Assembly (NCBI GenBank): GCA_964369995.1
Contig: CAYJHH010000141.1
Coordinates: forward strand, 1 to 6,857
Length of the DNA: 6,857 nucleotides
Reading direction: 5' to 3'
DNA from: CAYJAD01 sp964369995
GTDB taxonomy: Bacteria; Desulfobacterota; Desulfovibrionia; Desulfovibrionales; Desulfovibrionaceae
Part shown: positions 1 through 5,890 of the stretch, piece by piece
How the letters are laid out: every line of letters starts with the position of its first letter
Position numbering within the stretch: position 1 is the first letter of the stretch
Translations under genes and position numbers: made by a program
Notes under the pieces: generated by a model
Seen by the model: only the letters and a program-made list of their open reading frames with translations
What the model was told of the DNA's origin: nothing
Database searches by the model: none

Positions 1-43
1 CCGCCTTGTAAGGGCGGCGCTCTACCAGCTGAGCTAACTGCCC
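1..43 (-). tRNA. tRNA-Val(TAC), partial (5' part only)
   Basis: This is the 5' part of a valine tRNA read on the minus strand, starting at base 43. It contains the 5' acceptor strand GGGCAGT, the D-arm and the anticodon arm, with stem CCGCC/GGCGG around loop CTTACAA, so the anticodon is TAC. The T-arm and 3' acceptor strand lie beyond the left edge. All 43 visible bases are identical to the matching part of the complete copy at 182-257, which fixes the identity. It decodes GUA and, by wobble, other GUN valine codons. It has its own promoter-like element 11 bases upstream. Confidence 0.93.
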
Positions 44-54
44 GCAAGAGAAGT

Positions 55-81
55 TGTATACAAAGCCCTAGGGCTTGTCAA
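55..81 (-). promoter_or_regulatory. Promoter of the first tRNA-Val
   Basis: On the minus strand a perfect -35 box TTGACA (76-81) is followed after 15 bases by TATACA (55-60), and the tRNA starts 11 bases further on. The spacer is filled by a perfect 14-base palindrome, AAGCCCTAGGGCTT (63-76), which overlaps the end of the -35 box. A -10 reading with a 17-base spacer (TACAAC) is also possible. Which hexamer is used cannot be decided by eye. Confidence 0.65.
63..76. repeat. 14-bp perfect palindrome in tRNA-Val promoter spacer
   Basis: AAGCCCTAGGGCTT reads the same on both strands and fills most of the space between the -35 and -10 boxes of the first tRNA-Val gene. The same arms, split by extra bases, recur upstream of cstA at 3683-3709. 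It could bind a dimeric regulator or be chance; the second tRNA-Val promoter lacks it. Confidence 0.6.
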
Positions 82-143
82 CAGTTTTATGTCATTTGTA
101 AGAAAATTTGTTTTCATACACACGCTGGTGTTTACAAAGAAGT

Positions 144-173
144 AGGCGCTTAAAACTTACGTCTTAAGCGCCT
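144..173 (-). terminator. Intrinsic terminator-like hairpin after second tRNA-Val
   Basis: A perfect 10-bp inverted repeat (AGGCGCTTAA and TTAAGCGCCT) encloses a 10-base loop. It lies 8 bases downstream of the CCA end of the complete tRNA-Val on the minus strand. The bases that follow on that strand begin ACTTCTTTG, a T-rich but interrupted tract, so termination may be inefficient. It separates the two tRNA-Val transcription units. Confidence 0.6.
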
Positions 174-181
174 GAAATCTC

Positions 182-257
182 TGGTGGGCAGTGAGGGGAT
201 CGAACCCCCGACATCCGCCTTGTAAGGGCGGCGCTCTACCAGCTGAGCTAACTGCCC
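182..257 (-). tRNA. tRNA-Val(TAC)
   Basis: A complete 76-base valine tRNA with encoded CCA. The acceptor stem pairs GGGCAGT with ACTGCCC, the discriminator base is A, and CCA occupies 182-184. The D-arm has GCTCAGCTGGTAGAGC, the anticodon loop is CTTACAA (anticodon TAC), and the T-loop is TTCGATC. No stem mismatch is visible. It is the second member of a tandem pair with the copy at 1-43, separated by 138 bases that contain a hairpin terminator and a fresh promoter, so the two are probably transcribed independently. Confidence 0.97.
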
Positions 258-268
258 GCGAAGAGTGT

Positions 269-295
269 TCTATAAGAAGTCATGCCTCGTGTCAA
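269..295 (-). promoter_or_regulatory. Promoter of the second tRNA-Val
   Basis: On the minus strand a perfect TTGACA (290-295) is followed after 15 bases by TATAGA (269-274). The tRNA begins 11 bases downstream, the same distance as in the other tRNA-Val copy. The spacer is unrelated to the palindromic spacer of the first copy. No clear terminator lies between the end of the FAH-family gene (374) and this promoter, so some read-through from that operon into the tRNA is possible. Confidence 0.65.
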
Positions 296-373
296 TGGAA
301 AAGTATGTTTTTTTTAAAATAAAATTTCTATTCTACGAGAGTTGTTCTAACATAAAGAAATATAAATATTTTT

Positions 374-1270
374 TTACGCGATGGTATTACGTAAAATTCC
401 TATATTTTCTATTTCCAATTCCATGACGTCGCCGCTTTTCAAAAATTTAGGCGGATTAAAGCTCATACCTACGCCGGCTGGGGTTCCTGTGGCAATGATA
501 TCGCCTGGCAGTAGGGTGGTTCCTTGCGATACTATATGTATAAGCTTTGCTACGGTGAAAATCATCAAAGAAGTGTGTGAGCTTTGGCGCACTTCGCCAT
601 TAATACGGCTTTCAAGGTGCAAATCCTGAGGATTGGCTAAATCTTGGCGGCACACAATGCAAGGGCCAAAGGGAGCGGATTGGTCTAAAGATTTTCCGGC
701 ATACCACTGGGTGGTGCGTCGTTGTAAATCGCGTGCAGAAAGATCATTGATGATAGAGTAGCCAAAAATATGGCTAAGAGCGTCTTCTTCACGAATATTG
801 ATGCCCTTTTTGCCTATGACAACGCCAAGCTCCACTTCATAATCATATTTTTGTGTAATCTCTTCATGGGCGCTTACAATGGCGTCTGGATGCGTAATGG
901 CTGTACAGGGTTTTGTGAAAAGAAAGGGAAATTCAGGGGCCTTTTGCTCTGCATCAGGGCGAGAAAACTCTTGCAAATGTGCCATATAATTTATGCCAGT
1001 GCACATAATATTGCGCGGCGGATTGGTATAAGGGGCTTGTAAGGTGCAAGCGCTAAAGGCGTGTTGGTTTTGGGGCTGTTCTGCGGCTTTGACCAATACT
1101 TCTTGTAGGCGAGGGTAGAGCGCATCACCCTCTTCCACTGCCAAACGCAAAGAGCTTGGTAAGGACGCATCTATGTTGCAAACATCAATAACTGTGTTGT
1201 TTTCGCTTTGCCAAATGCCCCAACGTAAGTCTGCGGGGTTGCTTTGCAAGTAAAAAGAAATAAGACGCAT
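374..1270 (-). CDS. Fumarylacetoacetate hydrolase (FAH) family enzyme
   Basis: A 298-aa cytoplasmic enzyme of the FAH superfamily, which acts on 2-oxo acids such as acylpyruvates, oxaloacetate and ring-cleavage products (hydrolysis, decarboxylation or isomerisation). Residues 1-75 form a variable N-terminal domain; the catalytic domain runs from about 85 to 298. The motifs are complete: GINYMAHLQEF with the His98/Glu101 dyad known from FAHD1-type acylpyruvases, metal ligands Glu145, Glu147 and Asp176, catalytic Lys193, and the ATGTPAGVG substrate loop at 260-268. I chose ATG at 1270 because GGAAGGAG precedes it by 5 bases. An upstream in-frame extension to 1369 would overlap the preceding gene and lacks support. 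It is the last gene of a three-gene minus-strand run, 37 bases after the exported-protein gene. No aromatic-catabolism neighbours are present, so the substrate cannot be assigned. Confidence 0.93.
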   Translation of the reverse strand: MRLISFYLQSNPADLRWGIWQSENNTVIDVCNIDASLPSSLRLAVEEGDALYPRLQEVLVKAAEQPQNQHAFSACTLQAPYTNPPRNIMCTGINYMAHLQEFSRPDAEQKAPEFPFLFTKPCTAITHPDAIVSAHEEITQKYDYEVELGVVIGKKGINIREEDALSHIFGYSIINDLSARDLQRRTTQWYAGKSLDQSAPFGPCIVCRQDLANPQDLHLESRINGEVRQSSHTSLMIFTVAKLIHIVSQGTTLLPGDIIATGTPAGVGMSFNPPKFLKSGDVMELEIENIGILRNTIA

Positions 1271-1307
1271 GAAAACTCCTTCCATATAAACGAGTGATGT
1301 GTATAAT

Positions 1308-1946
1308 TTACACTGCTTGAGCGTTGGCGGCTTTTTCGCCGCTAATAATGCGCACAAGCGTACGCACATTGCGCAGGCCTATGACACGCCAGTTGCCATT
1401 TTCTTCACGTAGCCAAGCTTCCACAGGGTAAGACTGCCCATTGCCGTGATCTTTAAGAGTAAAGGGTATCCATACGGCGCCGCTTTCTTCCACAGGTTCG
1501 CCTATATCCAAAATTTCTTTACGCCCCATGGAGGCATCGGCAAAGAGCGTGGATAAAAGACCACCGGGTTTTTCTGTGGCAATTTCTTTTCCACTAAAAG
1601 CCCCTGAGCGCACGCCATAGCGCACAAAGGCTGAGGCCTCGCCCACCAAGGTGGCGCGCAGGGTTTTCCTTGCGGTTTCATTTTGGGTCACGGTGGAAAG
1701 CATGAGAGCCAGCATGGGATGTAAGGTTTTTTGATCCACCTTATGAGCATCTTCAATGAAAATGTCTACGCATTGTCCCACAAGGCTTTCCATATTAACG
1801 GAAGCGTCAAAAAAAGCTTGATCGCCACTGTCTAAGGCTTGTTGTATGTCTATGAGGGTTTGCACTGGGCTTGAACCAGCATGGCTTGAAGAAAAGGGAG
1901 CCCATACAAGGGCGCATACAAGAAAGAAAAGGGATGCGTATTTCAT
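1308..1946 (-). CDS. Exported protein of unknown function (DUF2939-like)
   Basis: A 212-aa protein with a classical Sec signal peptide: a Lys at position 2, a hydrophobic core at about residues 4-17, and a Ser-His-Ala cleavage site after residue 23. No lipobox is present, so the mature protein should be soluble in the periplasm. Residues 26-60 (helical, with ALDSGDQAFFDASVNMESLV) and the late beta-rich segment at 145-198 (VWIPFTLKDHG, AWLREENGNWRVIGL) resemble DUF2939-type proteins. That match is from memory and tentative. The start at 1946 has GAGG 6 bases upstream. It lies 140 bases after the anchored-protein gene and 37 bases before the FAH-family gene, all co-oriented, which suggests at least partial co-transcription. 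No catalytic motif is recognisable. Confidence 0.85.
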   Translation of the reverse strand: MKYASLFFLVCALVWAPFSSSHAGSSPVQTLIDIQQALDSGDQAFFDASVNMESLVGQCVDIFIEDAHKVDQKTLHPMLALMLSTVTQNETARKTLRATLVGEASAFVRYGVRSGAFSGKEIATEKPGGLLSTLFADASMGRKEILDIGEPVEESGAVWIPFTLKDHGNGQSYPVEAWLREENGNWRVIGLRNVRTLVRIISGEKAANAQAV

Positions 1947-2086
1947 ATAAAACCTCGTGTCATGAATGAGCAGAGCAGTGCCATGCCAAAAATCTATTGT
2001 GCTGCATGTGCTTTATGAGCACGCCTTAACAGCTGTGGAACAGGAGTGTTGCCATACAGTTTTGAATTCTTTTTCCCCTGAGCGCC

Positions 2087-3382
2087 TTACGATTGAGGTT
2101 GTGCGGGGCTTGCATTTTCAGAGGTGTTGCTTGGTGTTTGCTGTAATTTTTCAGCAAGATTTTGCAAAAGCGTCCCTGCTGTGCTGGCACTTTGGCGTAT
2201 ATCAGTATCTGAGCTTCCTTTATGTATGCGCCTGTCTAACCACTGCGCCACAAAAAGAATGCTTTCTGCATCCATATGACTGGCGGCAGGGGCTTGTTTA
2301 CGCACGGCGGCTATGAGGTTTTCTGTAGCTAGAGTTTTGTTATGAATACTGCGCTGATATTGAGCGTTAAGGCTGTCAATGCGTAATTGAATGGTGGCCG
2401 CTGCATCGCTATTTTTTTCCTCCACGGCGGCATCAAAAGCAAAAATAGCTTCGGTGAGCTCTTCGTGAATGCGCAAGGTGTCTTCCACACTACTGTCAAT
2501 ATTTTGCATGTGCGTGGTAAAATCCACCAAGGCGCCGATTCCTTGTAAGGTGCTACCAAGAGTACTAAATTCTGCGGAGAAAGTGCGCAGCACCTTGTGT
2601 GGATCGGCTTCTTTTTGGCCTTGAAGAGGCGTAGCGGCGGCCTTTTGCATGCCTTGAACAAAGCGGTCGGCGTAAAGGTTATACAAAGCCGTCATCATGG
2701 AACTATTAAAAGCATAGCGCAAAAGCTCCGCTCTGGCGCCCAACACATCTTTACTCCCTTCTGGTAGGAGCGTGTGCATTTTTTGGCCATAGCGCAAATT
2801 GGCAGAGGAAAGGTTTAAAGAAAGACCTTTACGAGGATTATAGCGTTGCACAAGCCAAGAGGCCATATCTTCCACAAAATCTAAGGGGACTTTTTGATCT
2901 TGAGTTACTTTGGGGGCCACAGGCGTTATGGCAGGAGCCAGGCTTGATGCTTCGGCGCCGGTGGCAGGCTCTGCGCTGGTGAGGCTTGCGGCATCTATGG
3001 GCTGGGATATGCCCATATCTGTGGATGATGTTACGGCTGCTGTCTGAGAGGTACTGGAAGACGGGGCGGACATTTGCCCTTGAATGCTTTGCCCTGCCAA
3101 GGTGCCAGGATCTGTTTTAGGCACACGAACGGGGGGCTTGGGCGGGGCCACATAGGTATTGACCACGGTGGCTAGGGGGGTGTCTTTAACGGCAGATTGA
3201 ACATTTTCTTTGACAACAGAGGCAATGGCGCTTTTGTCATCTTCATCACGCGAAAGCCAATACAGTCCCGTGCCGGTTATAAGGAGCACTGCCAAAGTGA
3301 GCATGCCAAGTTTTACAGCGCCGCCGCGTCCTTTGGCAGGGGTAGGCAACGAAGAAAAAGAATCGTGCTTAAATTCTGTCAT
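2087..3382 (-). CDS. Single-pass membrane-anchored protein of unknown function
   Basis: A 431-aa protein I do not recognise. It has a short cytoplasmic N-terminus with Lys/Arg at 5, 17 and 19, one transmembrane helix at about residues 24-43, and then an acidic patch (RDEDDK). A low-complexity Pro/Ala/Ser/Thr linker follows at about 65-160, including APPKPPVRVPKTDP, which recalls periplasm-spanning linkers of TonB-like proteins. A mostly helical domain covers 165-415 and a polar Gln/Ser/Pro tail ends the protein. The predicted topology is N-in, C-out (periplasmic). I chose ATG at 3382 because GAGGA lies 6-7 bases upstream; a TTG four codons earlier overlaps that Shine-Dalgarno. It is first in the minus-strand run and is followed by an exported protein, so the pair may work together at the envelope. 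No enzyme motif is visible. Confidence 0.87.
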   Translation of the reverse strand: MTEFKHDSFSSLPTPAKGRGGAVKLGMLTLAVLLITGTGLYWLSRDEDDKSAIASVVKENVQSAVKDTPLATVVNTYVAPPKPPVRVPKTDPGTLAGQSIQGQMSAPSSSTSQTAAVTSSTDMGISQPIDAASLTSAEPATGAEASSLAPAITPVAPKVTQDQKVPLDFVEDMASWLVQRYNPRKGLSLNLSSANLRYGQKMHTLLPEGSKDVLGARAELLRYAFNSSMMTALYNLYADRFVQGMQKAAATPLQGQKEADPHKVLRTFSAEFSTLGSTLQGIGALVDFTTHMQNIDSSVEDTLRIHEELTEAIFAFDAAVEEKNSDAAATIQLRIDSLNAQYQRSIHNKTLATENLIAAVRKQAPAASHMDAESILFVAQWLDRRIHKGSSDTDIRQSASTAGTLLQNLAEKLQQTPSNTSENASPAQPQS

Positions 3383-3413
3383 GAAAGTCCTCAATGCAAA
3401 AGATATGATTCCA

Positions 3414-3440
3414 ATAATAAAATGCTATTAGCTCATGCAA
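3414..3440 (-). promoter_or_regulatory. Candidate promoter for the three-gene minus-strand run
   Basis: On the minus strand TTGCAT (3435-3440) is followed after 15 bases by TATTAT (3414-3419, five of six consensus bases), 31 bases before the ATG at 3382. A short inverted repeat, TAGAC-TTT-GTCTA (3455-3467), sits just upstream and could be a regulator site. The spacer is shorter than the usual 17, so this is a candidate only. Confidence 0.4.
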
Positions 3441-3682
3441 TATGACTTTTTTTCTAGACTTTGTCTATAGAAGCTGTCTTTGGCTAAAGTATTTTCTTTG
3501 AAAGTCCTAGGGTGAGAGAGGCATGTGGCGTTAAAAAAAGCGTCTGGAATAAGGGTAAAAAAATCTTTTTTGTAGAAAAAATAGCACTAGGAAAAAACAA
3601 AGGGAATAACTTTTGATGAAATGCCATAAAATTAATACCTTAGTGCTTATGCGTATTCTGCAAAAAAGTGTTTTCCCTTGAC

Positions 3683-3709
3683 CAAGCCCTACAAATGCGC
3701 TAGGGCTTG
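3683..3709. repeat. 9-bp inverted repeat upstream of cstA, shared with tRNA-Val promoter
   Basis: CAAGCCCTA and TAGGGCTTG form a perfect 9-bp inverted repeat around a 9-base centre, ending 62 bases before the cstA start codon. It is preceded by TTGAC, as is the contiguous palindrome in the first tRNA-Val promoter (63-76, read on the minus strand). It could be an operator for a dimeric regulator or a hairpin in the cstA leader. No T-tract follows, so it is not a terminator on the plus strand. Confidence 0.6.
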
Positions 3710-3771
3710 TTGATACGTTTATTAAAAAATGGTGGGTCACTTTATTATGAAGAGCCCAAAACGGAGGTTTT

Positions 3772-5205
3772 ATGTCGAATATAATGTATTTTTTCGCAGC
3801 TCTTGCAGCTCTGCTTGTGGGCTACTTTGTTTACGGCTCCATAGTTGATAAAGTTTTTGGTTCTGACGCCACAAGAACAACTCCTGCTAAAGCTAAAGCT
3901 GACGGTGTGGACTTTGTGGAAATGAAACCGGGCAGAATTTGGCTTATTCAGCTTTTGAATATTGCCGGTGTGGGACCCATTTTTGGTCCCATCCTTGGTG
4001 CCTTATACGGCCCTGCTGCCTTGGTTTGGATTGTGGTGGGCGCTATTTTTGCCGGTGCGGTACATGATTACCTTTCCGGTATGCTTTCCATTCGCTATGG
4101 TGGCAGTAACATGCCCAATATTGTGGGTTACACCTTAGGCAATGCCGCTAAGCAAGCCATGCGCGTATTTTCCGTAGTGTTGCTTTTGCTTGTGGGTGTG
4201 GTCTTCGTATCTGCTCCTGCTAAGCTGTTAAGCATTATGACTCCTGATTGGATGAGCTTTAATGTTTGGCTTGTTGTTATTTTTGCGTATTACTTTATTG
4301 CAACAGTGACGCCTATTGATAAAATTATCGGTAATTTATACCCGCTCTTTGGTGCTGTGCTCATGATCATGTCTGTGGGTATGATTTCCATGCTTATTGT
4401 AGATGATTATACTTTTTATCCTGCCATGGAATGGGCCAATCAGCATCCTAAGGGTCTGCCCATATGGCCTTTGATCTTCATTACCATTGCTTGTGGTGCC
4501 ATTAGTGGCTTCCACTCCACACAATCACCTCTTATGGCGCGCTGCTTACCCAATGAAAAGCTTGGTAAGCCCGTGTTCTACGGTAGCATGATTGCTGAAG
4601 GCGCCATTGCCTTGGTATGGGCTACCGTGGGTATGACTTTTTATCAAGATCCTGCTGCCCTTGGTGAAACCCTTGGCGCCGGCGGCCCTGGTAAGGTTGT
4701 GAGCGATGCAGCCTACACCCTTATGGGTAGCGTTGGCGGCATATTTGCCATGCTCGGCGTTATTGTTTTGCCCATCACTTCAGGTGATACGGCTTTCCGC
4801 GCCACGCGCTTAACCATTGCAGAAGTATTTAAACTTCCGCAAAGTGAAGCAGGCAAACGCTTGATGATTGCTGTACCGCTTTTTGCTTTGGGCGCTGTGC
4901 TTTCTCAAGTGGATTTTAACATCATTTGGCGCTACTTCGGCTTTGCTAACCAAACCTTATCTTCCATGGCCTTATGGGCCGGTGCTGCGTATTTGTACCG
5001 TAATGGTCGCTTCCACTGGATTGCCTCCTTGCCGGCTACTTTCATGACTGCCGTCTGCGGAGCCTACATTTTTGCAGAAAAAAATATGGGCCTTGGTTTA
5101 AGCTATGACGTTTCCAATATGATTGGCATTGGCTTTGCCCTCATCTGCCTCGTGGTATTTATCCTTCGTGGCAACAAGGCGAAAGTAGAAGAATATGTTG
5201 ACTAG
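3772..5205 (+). CDS. cstA: CstA-family carbon starvation transporter (short form)
   Basis: A 477-aa polytopic inner-membrane protein with about 13 hydrophobic segments. CstA-family permeases import pyruvate or peptides, driven by ion gradients. Family motifs are clear: GPIFGPILGALYGPAALVW (about 70-88) followed by AGAVHDYLSGMLSIRYGG, SGFHSTQSPLMAR in the middle, and LPITSGDTAFRATRLTIAEVF after that. Enterobacterial CstA and BtsT are about 700 aa, so this is the compact type common in anaerobes, and it reads as complete with a charged C-terminus. The start has GGAGG 4 bases upstream. The gene is monocistronic: a long divergent region precedes it and a strong terminator follows 22 bases after the stop. 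No LytS/LytTR two-component genes, known to control such transporters in enterobacteria, are in the window. The substrate cannot be told from sequence. Confidence 0.93.
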   Translation: MSNIMYFFAALAALLVGYFVYGSIVDKVFGSDATRTTPAKAKADGVDFVEMKPGRIWLIQLLNIAGVGPIFGPILGALYGPAALVWIVVGAIFAGAVHDYLSGMLSIRYGGSNMPNIVGYTLGNAAKQAMRVFSVVLLLLVGVVFVSAPAKLLSIMTPDWMSFNVWLVVIFAYYFIATVTPIDKIIGNLYPLFGAVLMIMSVGMISMLIVDDYTFYPAMEWANQHPKGLPIWPLIFITIACGAISGFHSTQSPLMARCLPNEKLGKPVFYGSMIAEGAIALVWATVGMTFYQDPAALGETLGAGGPGKVVSDAAYTLMGSVGGIFAMLGVIVLPITSGDTAFRATRLTIAEVFKLPQSEAGKRLMIAVPLFALGAVLSQVDFNIIWRYFGFANQTLSSMALWAGAAYLYRNGRFHWIASLPATFMTAVCGAYIFAEKNMGLGLSYDVSNMIGIGFALICLVVFILRGNKAKVEEYVD

Positions 5206-5227
5206 CCATAAAGGATAATTATCTTTT

Positions 5228-5258
5228 AAGGGAGAGGCTGAGGCTTCTCCCTTTTTTT
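5228..5258 (+). terminator. Intrinsic terminator of cstA
   Basis: GGGAGAGGC (5230-5238) pairs with GCTTCTCCC (5243-5251) around a TGAG tetraloop, with one G-U pair, and is followed by seven T (5252-5258). Two upstream A residues (5228-5229) can extend the stem into the T-tract. It lies 22 bases after the cstA stop and is the best terminator in the window. Confidence 0.93.
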
Positions 5259-5343
5259 ATATTTTTTTCTTTTGTAAACCTATGTTTTTAGTAGGAAATA
5301 TAAGCCCAGAAGAAAAAAATTATATAAAATGTACAAAGTATGC

Positions 5344-5372
5344 TTGCATTTATTAAAAGTAATGATTACTAT
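5344..5372 (+). promoter_or_regulatory. Promoter of the small acidic protein gene
   Basis: TTGCAT (5344-5349), a 17-base spacer, then TACTAT (5367-5372) gives a sigma-70-type promoter with standard spacing. The expected start is near 5379, leaving a leader of about 18 bases that contains the Shine-Dalgarno AAGGAGGG (5385-5392). The -10 box lies inside the palindrome at 5353-5375, so a protein bound there would block polymerase. Confidence 0.6.
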
Positions 5373-5375
5373 TAA
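5353..5375. promoter_or_regulatory. Palindromic operator candidate over the -10 box
   Basis: A 23-base odd-centred palindrome with centre G at 5364. The inner arms AGTAAT and ATTACT match perfectly, then one mismatched pair (5357/5371), then TTAA on both sides, so 10 of 11 pairs are complementary. The core TAAT-N-ATTA in a 7-1-7 arrangement is shared by Fur-family boxes (Fur, PerR, Zur), though the outer positions do not fit any one consensus. The position over the promoter suggests repression. The regulator is unknown. Confidence 0.5.
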
Positions 5376-5396
5376 GCCACAGACAAGGAGGGCACC

Positions 5397-5735
5397 ATGA
5401 ATAGCCTACAAGAAATTCGTTATGATATAGATTGGAATTTGACCCCTGAGCATGCTGTCACCATGTACCTTGAATGGGGCAATAATGATTGGAATGCAGA
5501 ATATCCCCCTGTGCGCTCCAAGGACGATTATTCCACGTATTTTGTAATAGACACTTGGGATGATGAGCCCATGCTACGCTTAGTACGTCGTAACTCTGAA
5601 AATGCTGAAGATATTTTTACCATGCCATTACCCATAGAATTGCGTGAAGAATTTTATGAGGAAAATGCCAATTTAAAGGGTATATTCACACCCACATCCG
5701 GCATTAAGCAATGGCTTAAGCAGCAAATGTCATAA
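5397..5735 (+). CDS. Small acidic protein of unknown function
   Basis: A 112-aa soluble protein with no signal peptide or membrane segment. It is acidic and rich in Trp and Tyr for its size (Trp at 13, 27, 32, 54 and 105). Notable stretches are TPEHAVTMYLEWGNNDWNAEYPPVRSKDD at 16-44, YFVIDTWDDEP, MLRLVRRNSENAEDIF, and a C-terminal GIKQWLKQQ. The alternation of short hydrophobic strands and charged turns suggests a small alpha/beta fold. It reminds me of the conserved DVU0772-type hypothetical family of Desulfovibrio, but that is unverified memory. A strong Shine-Dalgarno (AAGGAGGG) lies 4 bases before the ATG. The gene is monocistronic, with its own promoter, an operator-like palindrome, and a convergent terminator downstream. 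No function can be assigned; the tight-looking control hints at a conditional role. Confidence 0.87.
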   Translation: MNSLQEIRYDIDWNLTPEHAVTMYLEWGNNDWNAEYPPVRSKDDYSTYFVIDTWDDEPMLRLVRRNSENAEDIFTMPLPIELREEFYEENANLKGIFTPTSGIKQWLKQQMS

Positions 5736-5836
5736 AATTTCGCGGCCGTAAAAATAAGACTGGGCTTTATTTTACACCTTGCCGCCATGTACCTAACCTT
5801 TGATCTCCTCACAAAGAACAATAAGTGTACATAATA

Positions 5837-5870
5837 ATAAAGGCTCCTTAATAAAATAAGGAGCCTTTAT
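5837..5870. terminator. Bidirectional terminator hairpin between convergent genes
   Basis: A perfect 14-bp stem, ATAAAGGCTCCTTA and TAAGGAGCCTTTAT, closes a 6-base loop (ATAAAA). It sits between the small acidic gene (stop at 5735, plus strand) and the UPF0173 gene (stop at 5891, minus strand), so it can serve both. The trailing T-tracts are short and interrupted on each strand (CCTTTATG on plus, CCTTTATTATTATG on minus), the minus-strand side being better. Confidence 0.85.
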
Positions 5871-5890
5871 GTATGTAGCGGGTGAGGGGG

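Larger units (their letters stand above)
3383..3771. other. Divergent intergenic region upstream of cstA
   Basis: A 389-base region between divergent genes with no credible ORF. It holds the candidate promoter for the minus-strand run (3414-3440) and a stretch at 3533-3597 with four runs of six or seven A and one run of six T. A weak plus-strand promoter candidate is TTGATG (3613-3618), 17 bases, TACCTT (3636-3641). Another is TTGACC (3678-3683), 17 bases, TAGGGC (3701-3706), which coincides with the inverted repeat at 3683-3709. The cstA leader could therefore be about 60 to 125 bases long, but the true start site is not evident. The A-tracts are not evenly phased with the helical repeat. 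Confidence 0.6.

Noticed and set aside
1..257. tRNA-associated integration site or genomic island border
   Set aside because: No integrase or phage gene is present, and the second tRNA copy is a full gene with a promoter, not a short 3'-end repeat.
1271..1369. N-terminal extension of the FAH-family gene by 33 residues
   Set aside because: It would overlap the end of the preceding gene by about 60 bases, its residues do not resemble the family, and a strong Shine-Dalgarno precedes the internal ATG at 1270.
1947..2086. Small gene or terminator in the 140-base gap between the anchored and exported protein genes
   Set aside because: Only ORFs of up to about 15 codons without ribosome binding sites are present, and the best hairpin (GTGCT/AGCAC) has 5 bp and no T-tract.
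2329..2661. 110-codon minus-strand ORF inside the anchored-protein gene
   Set aside because: It is an out-of-frame shadow of the long gene; composition is basic and Cys/Pro-rich with no motif.
3533..3597. Phased A-tract bend upstream of cstA
   Set aside because: Four A-runs are present, but their centres are spaced about 24, 18 and 16 bases apart, which does not match multiples of the helical repeat.
3531..3740. 69-codon minus-strand ORF in the region upstream of cstA
   Set aside because: Its Phe/Leu/Ser-rich translation comes from A/T tracts, it has no good ribosome binding site, and it overlaps the inverted repeat and promoter candidates.
5748..5775. Imperfect hairpin just after the small acidic gene
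   Set aside because: Outer arms GTAAAA/TTTTAC pair, but there are two internal mismatches, the stem is nearly all A-T, and no T-tract follows. The perfect hairpin at 5837-5870 is the better terminator.
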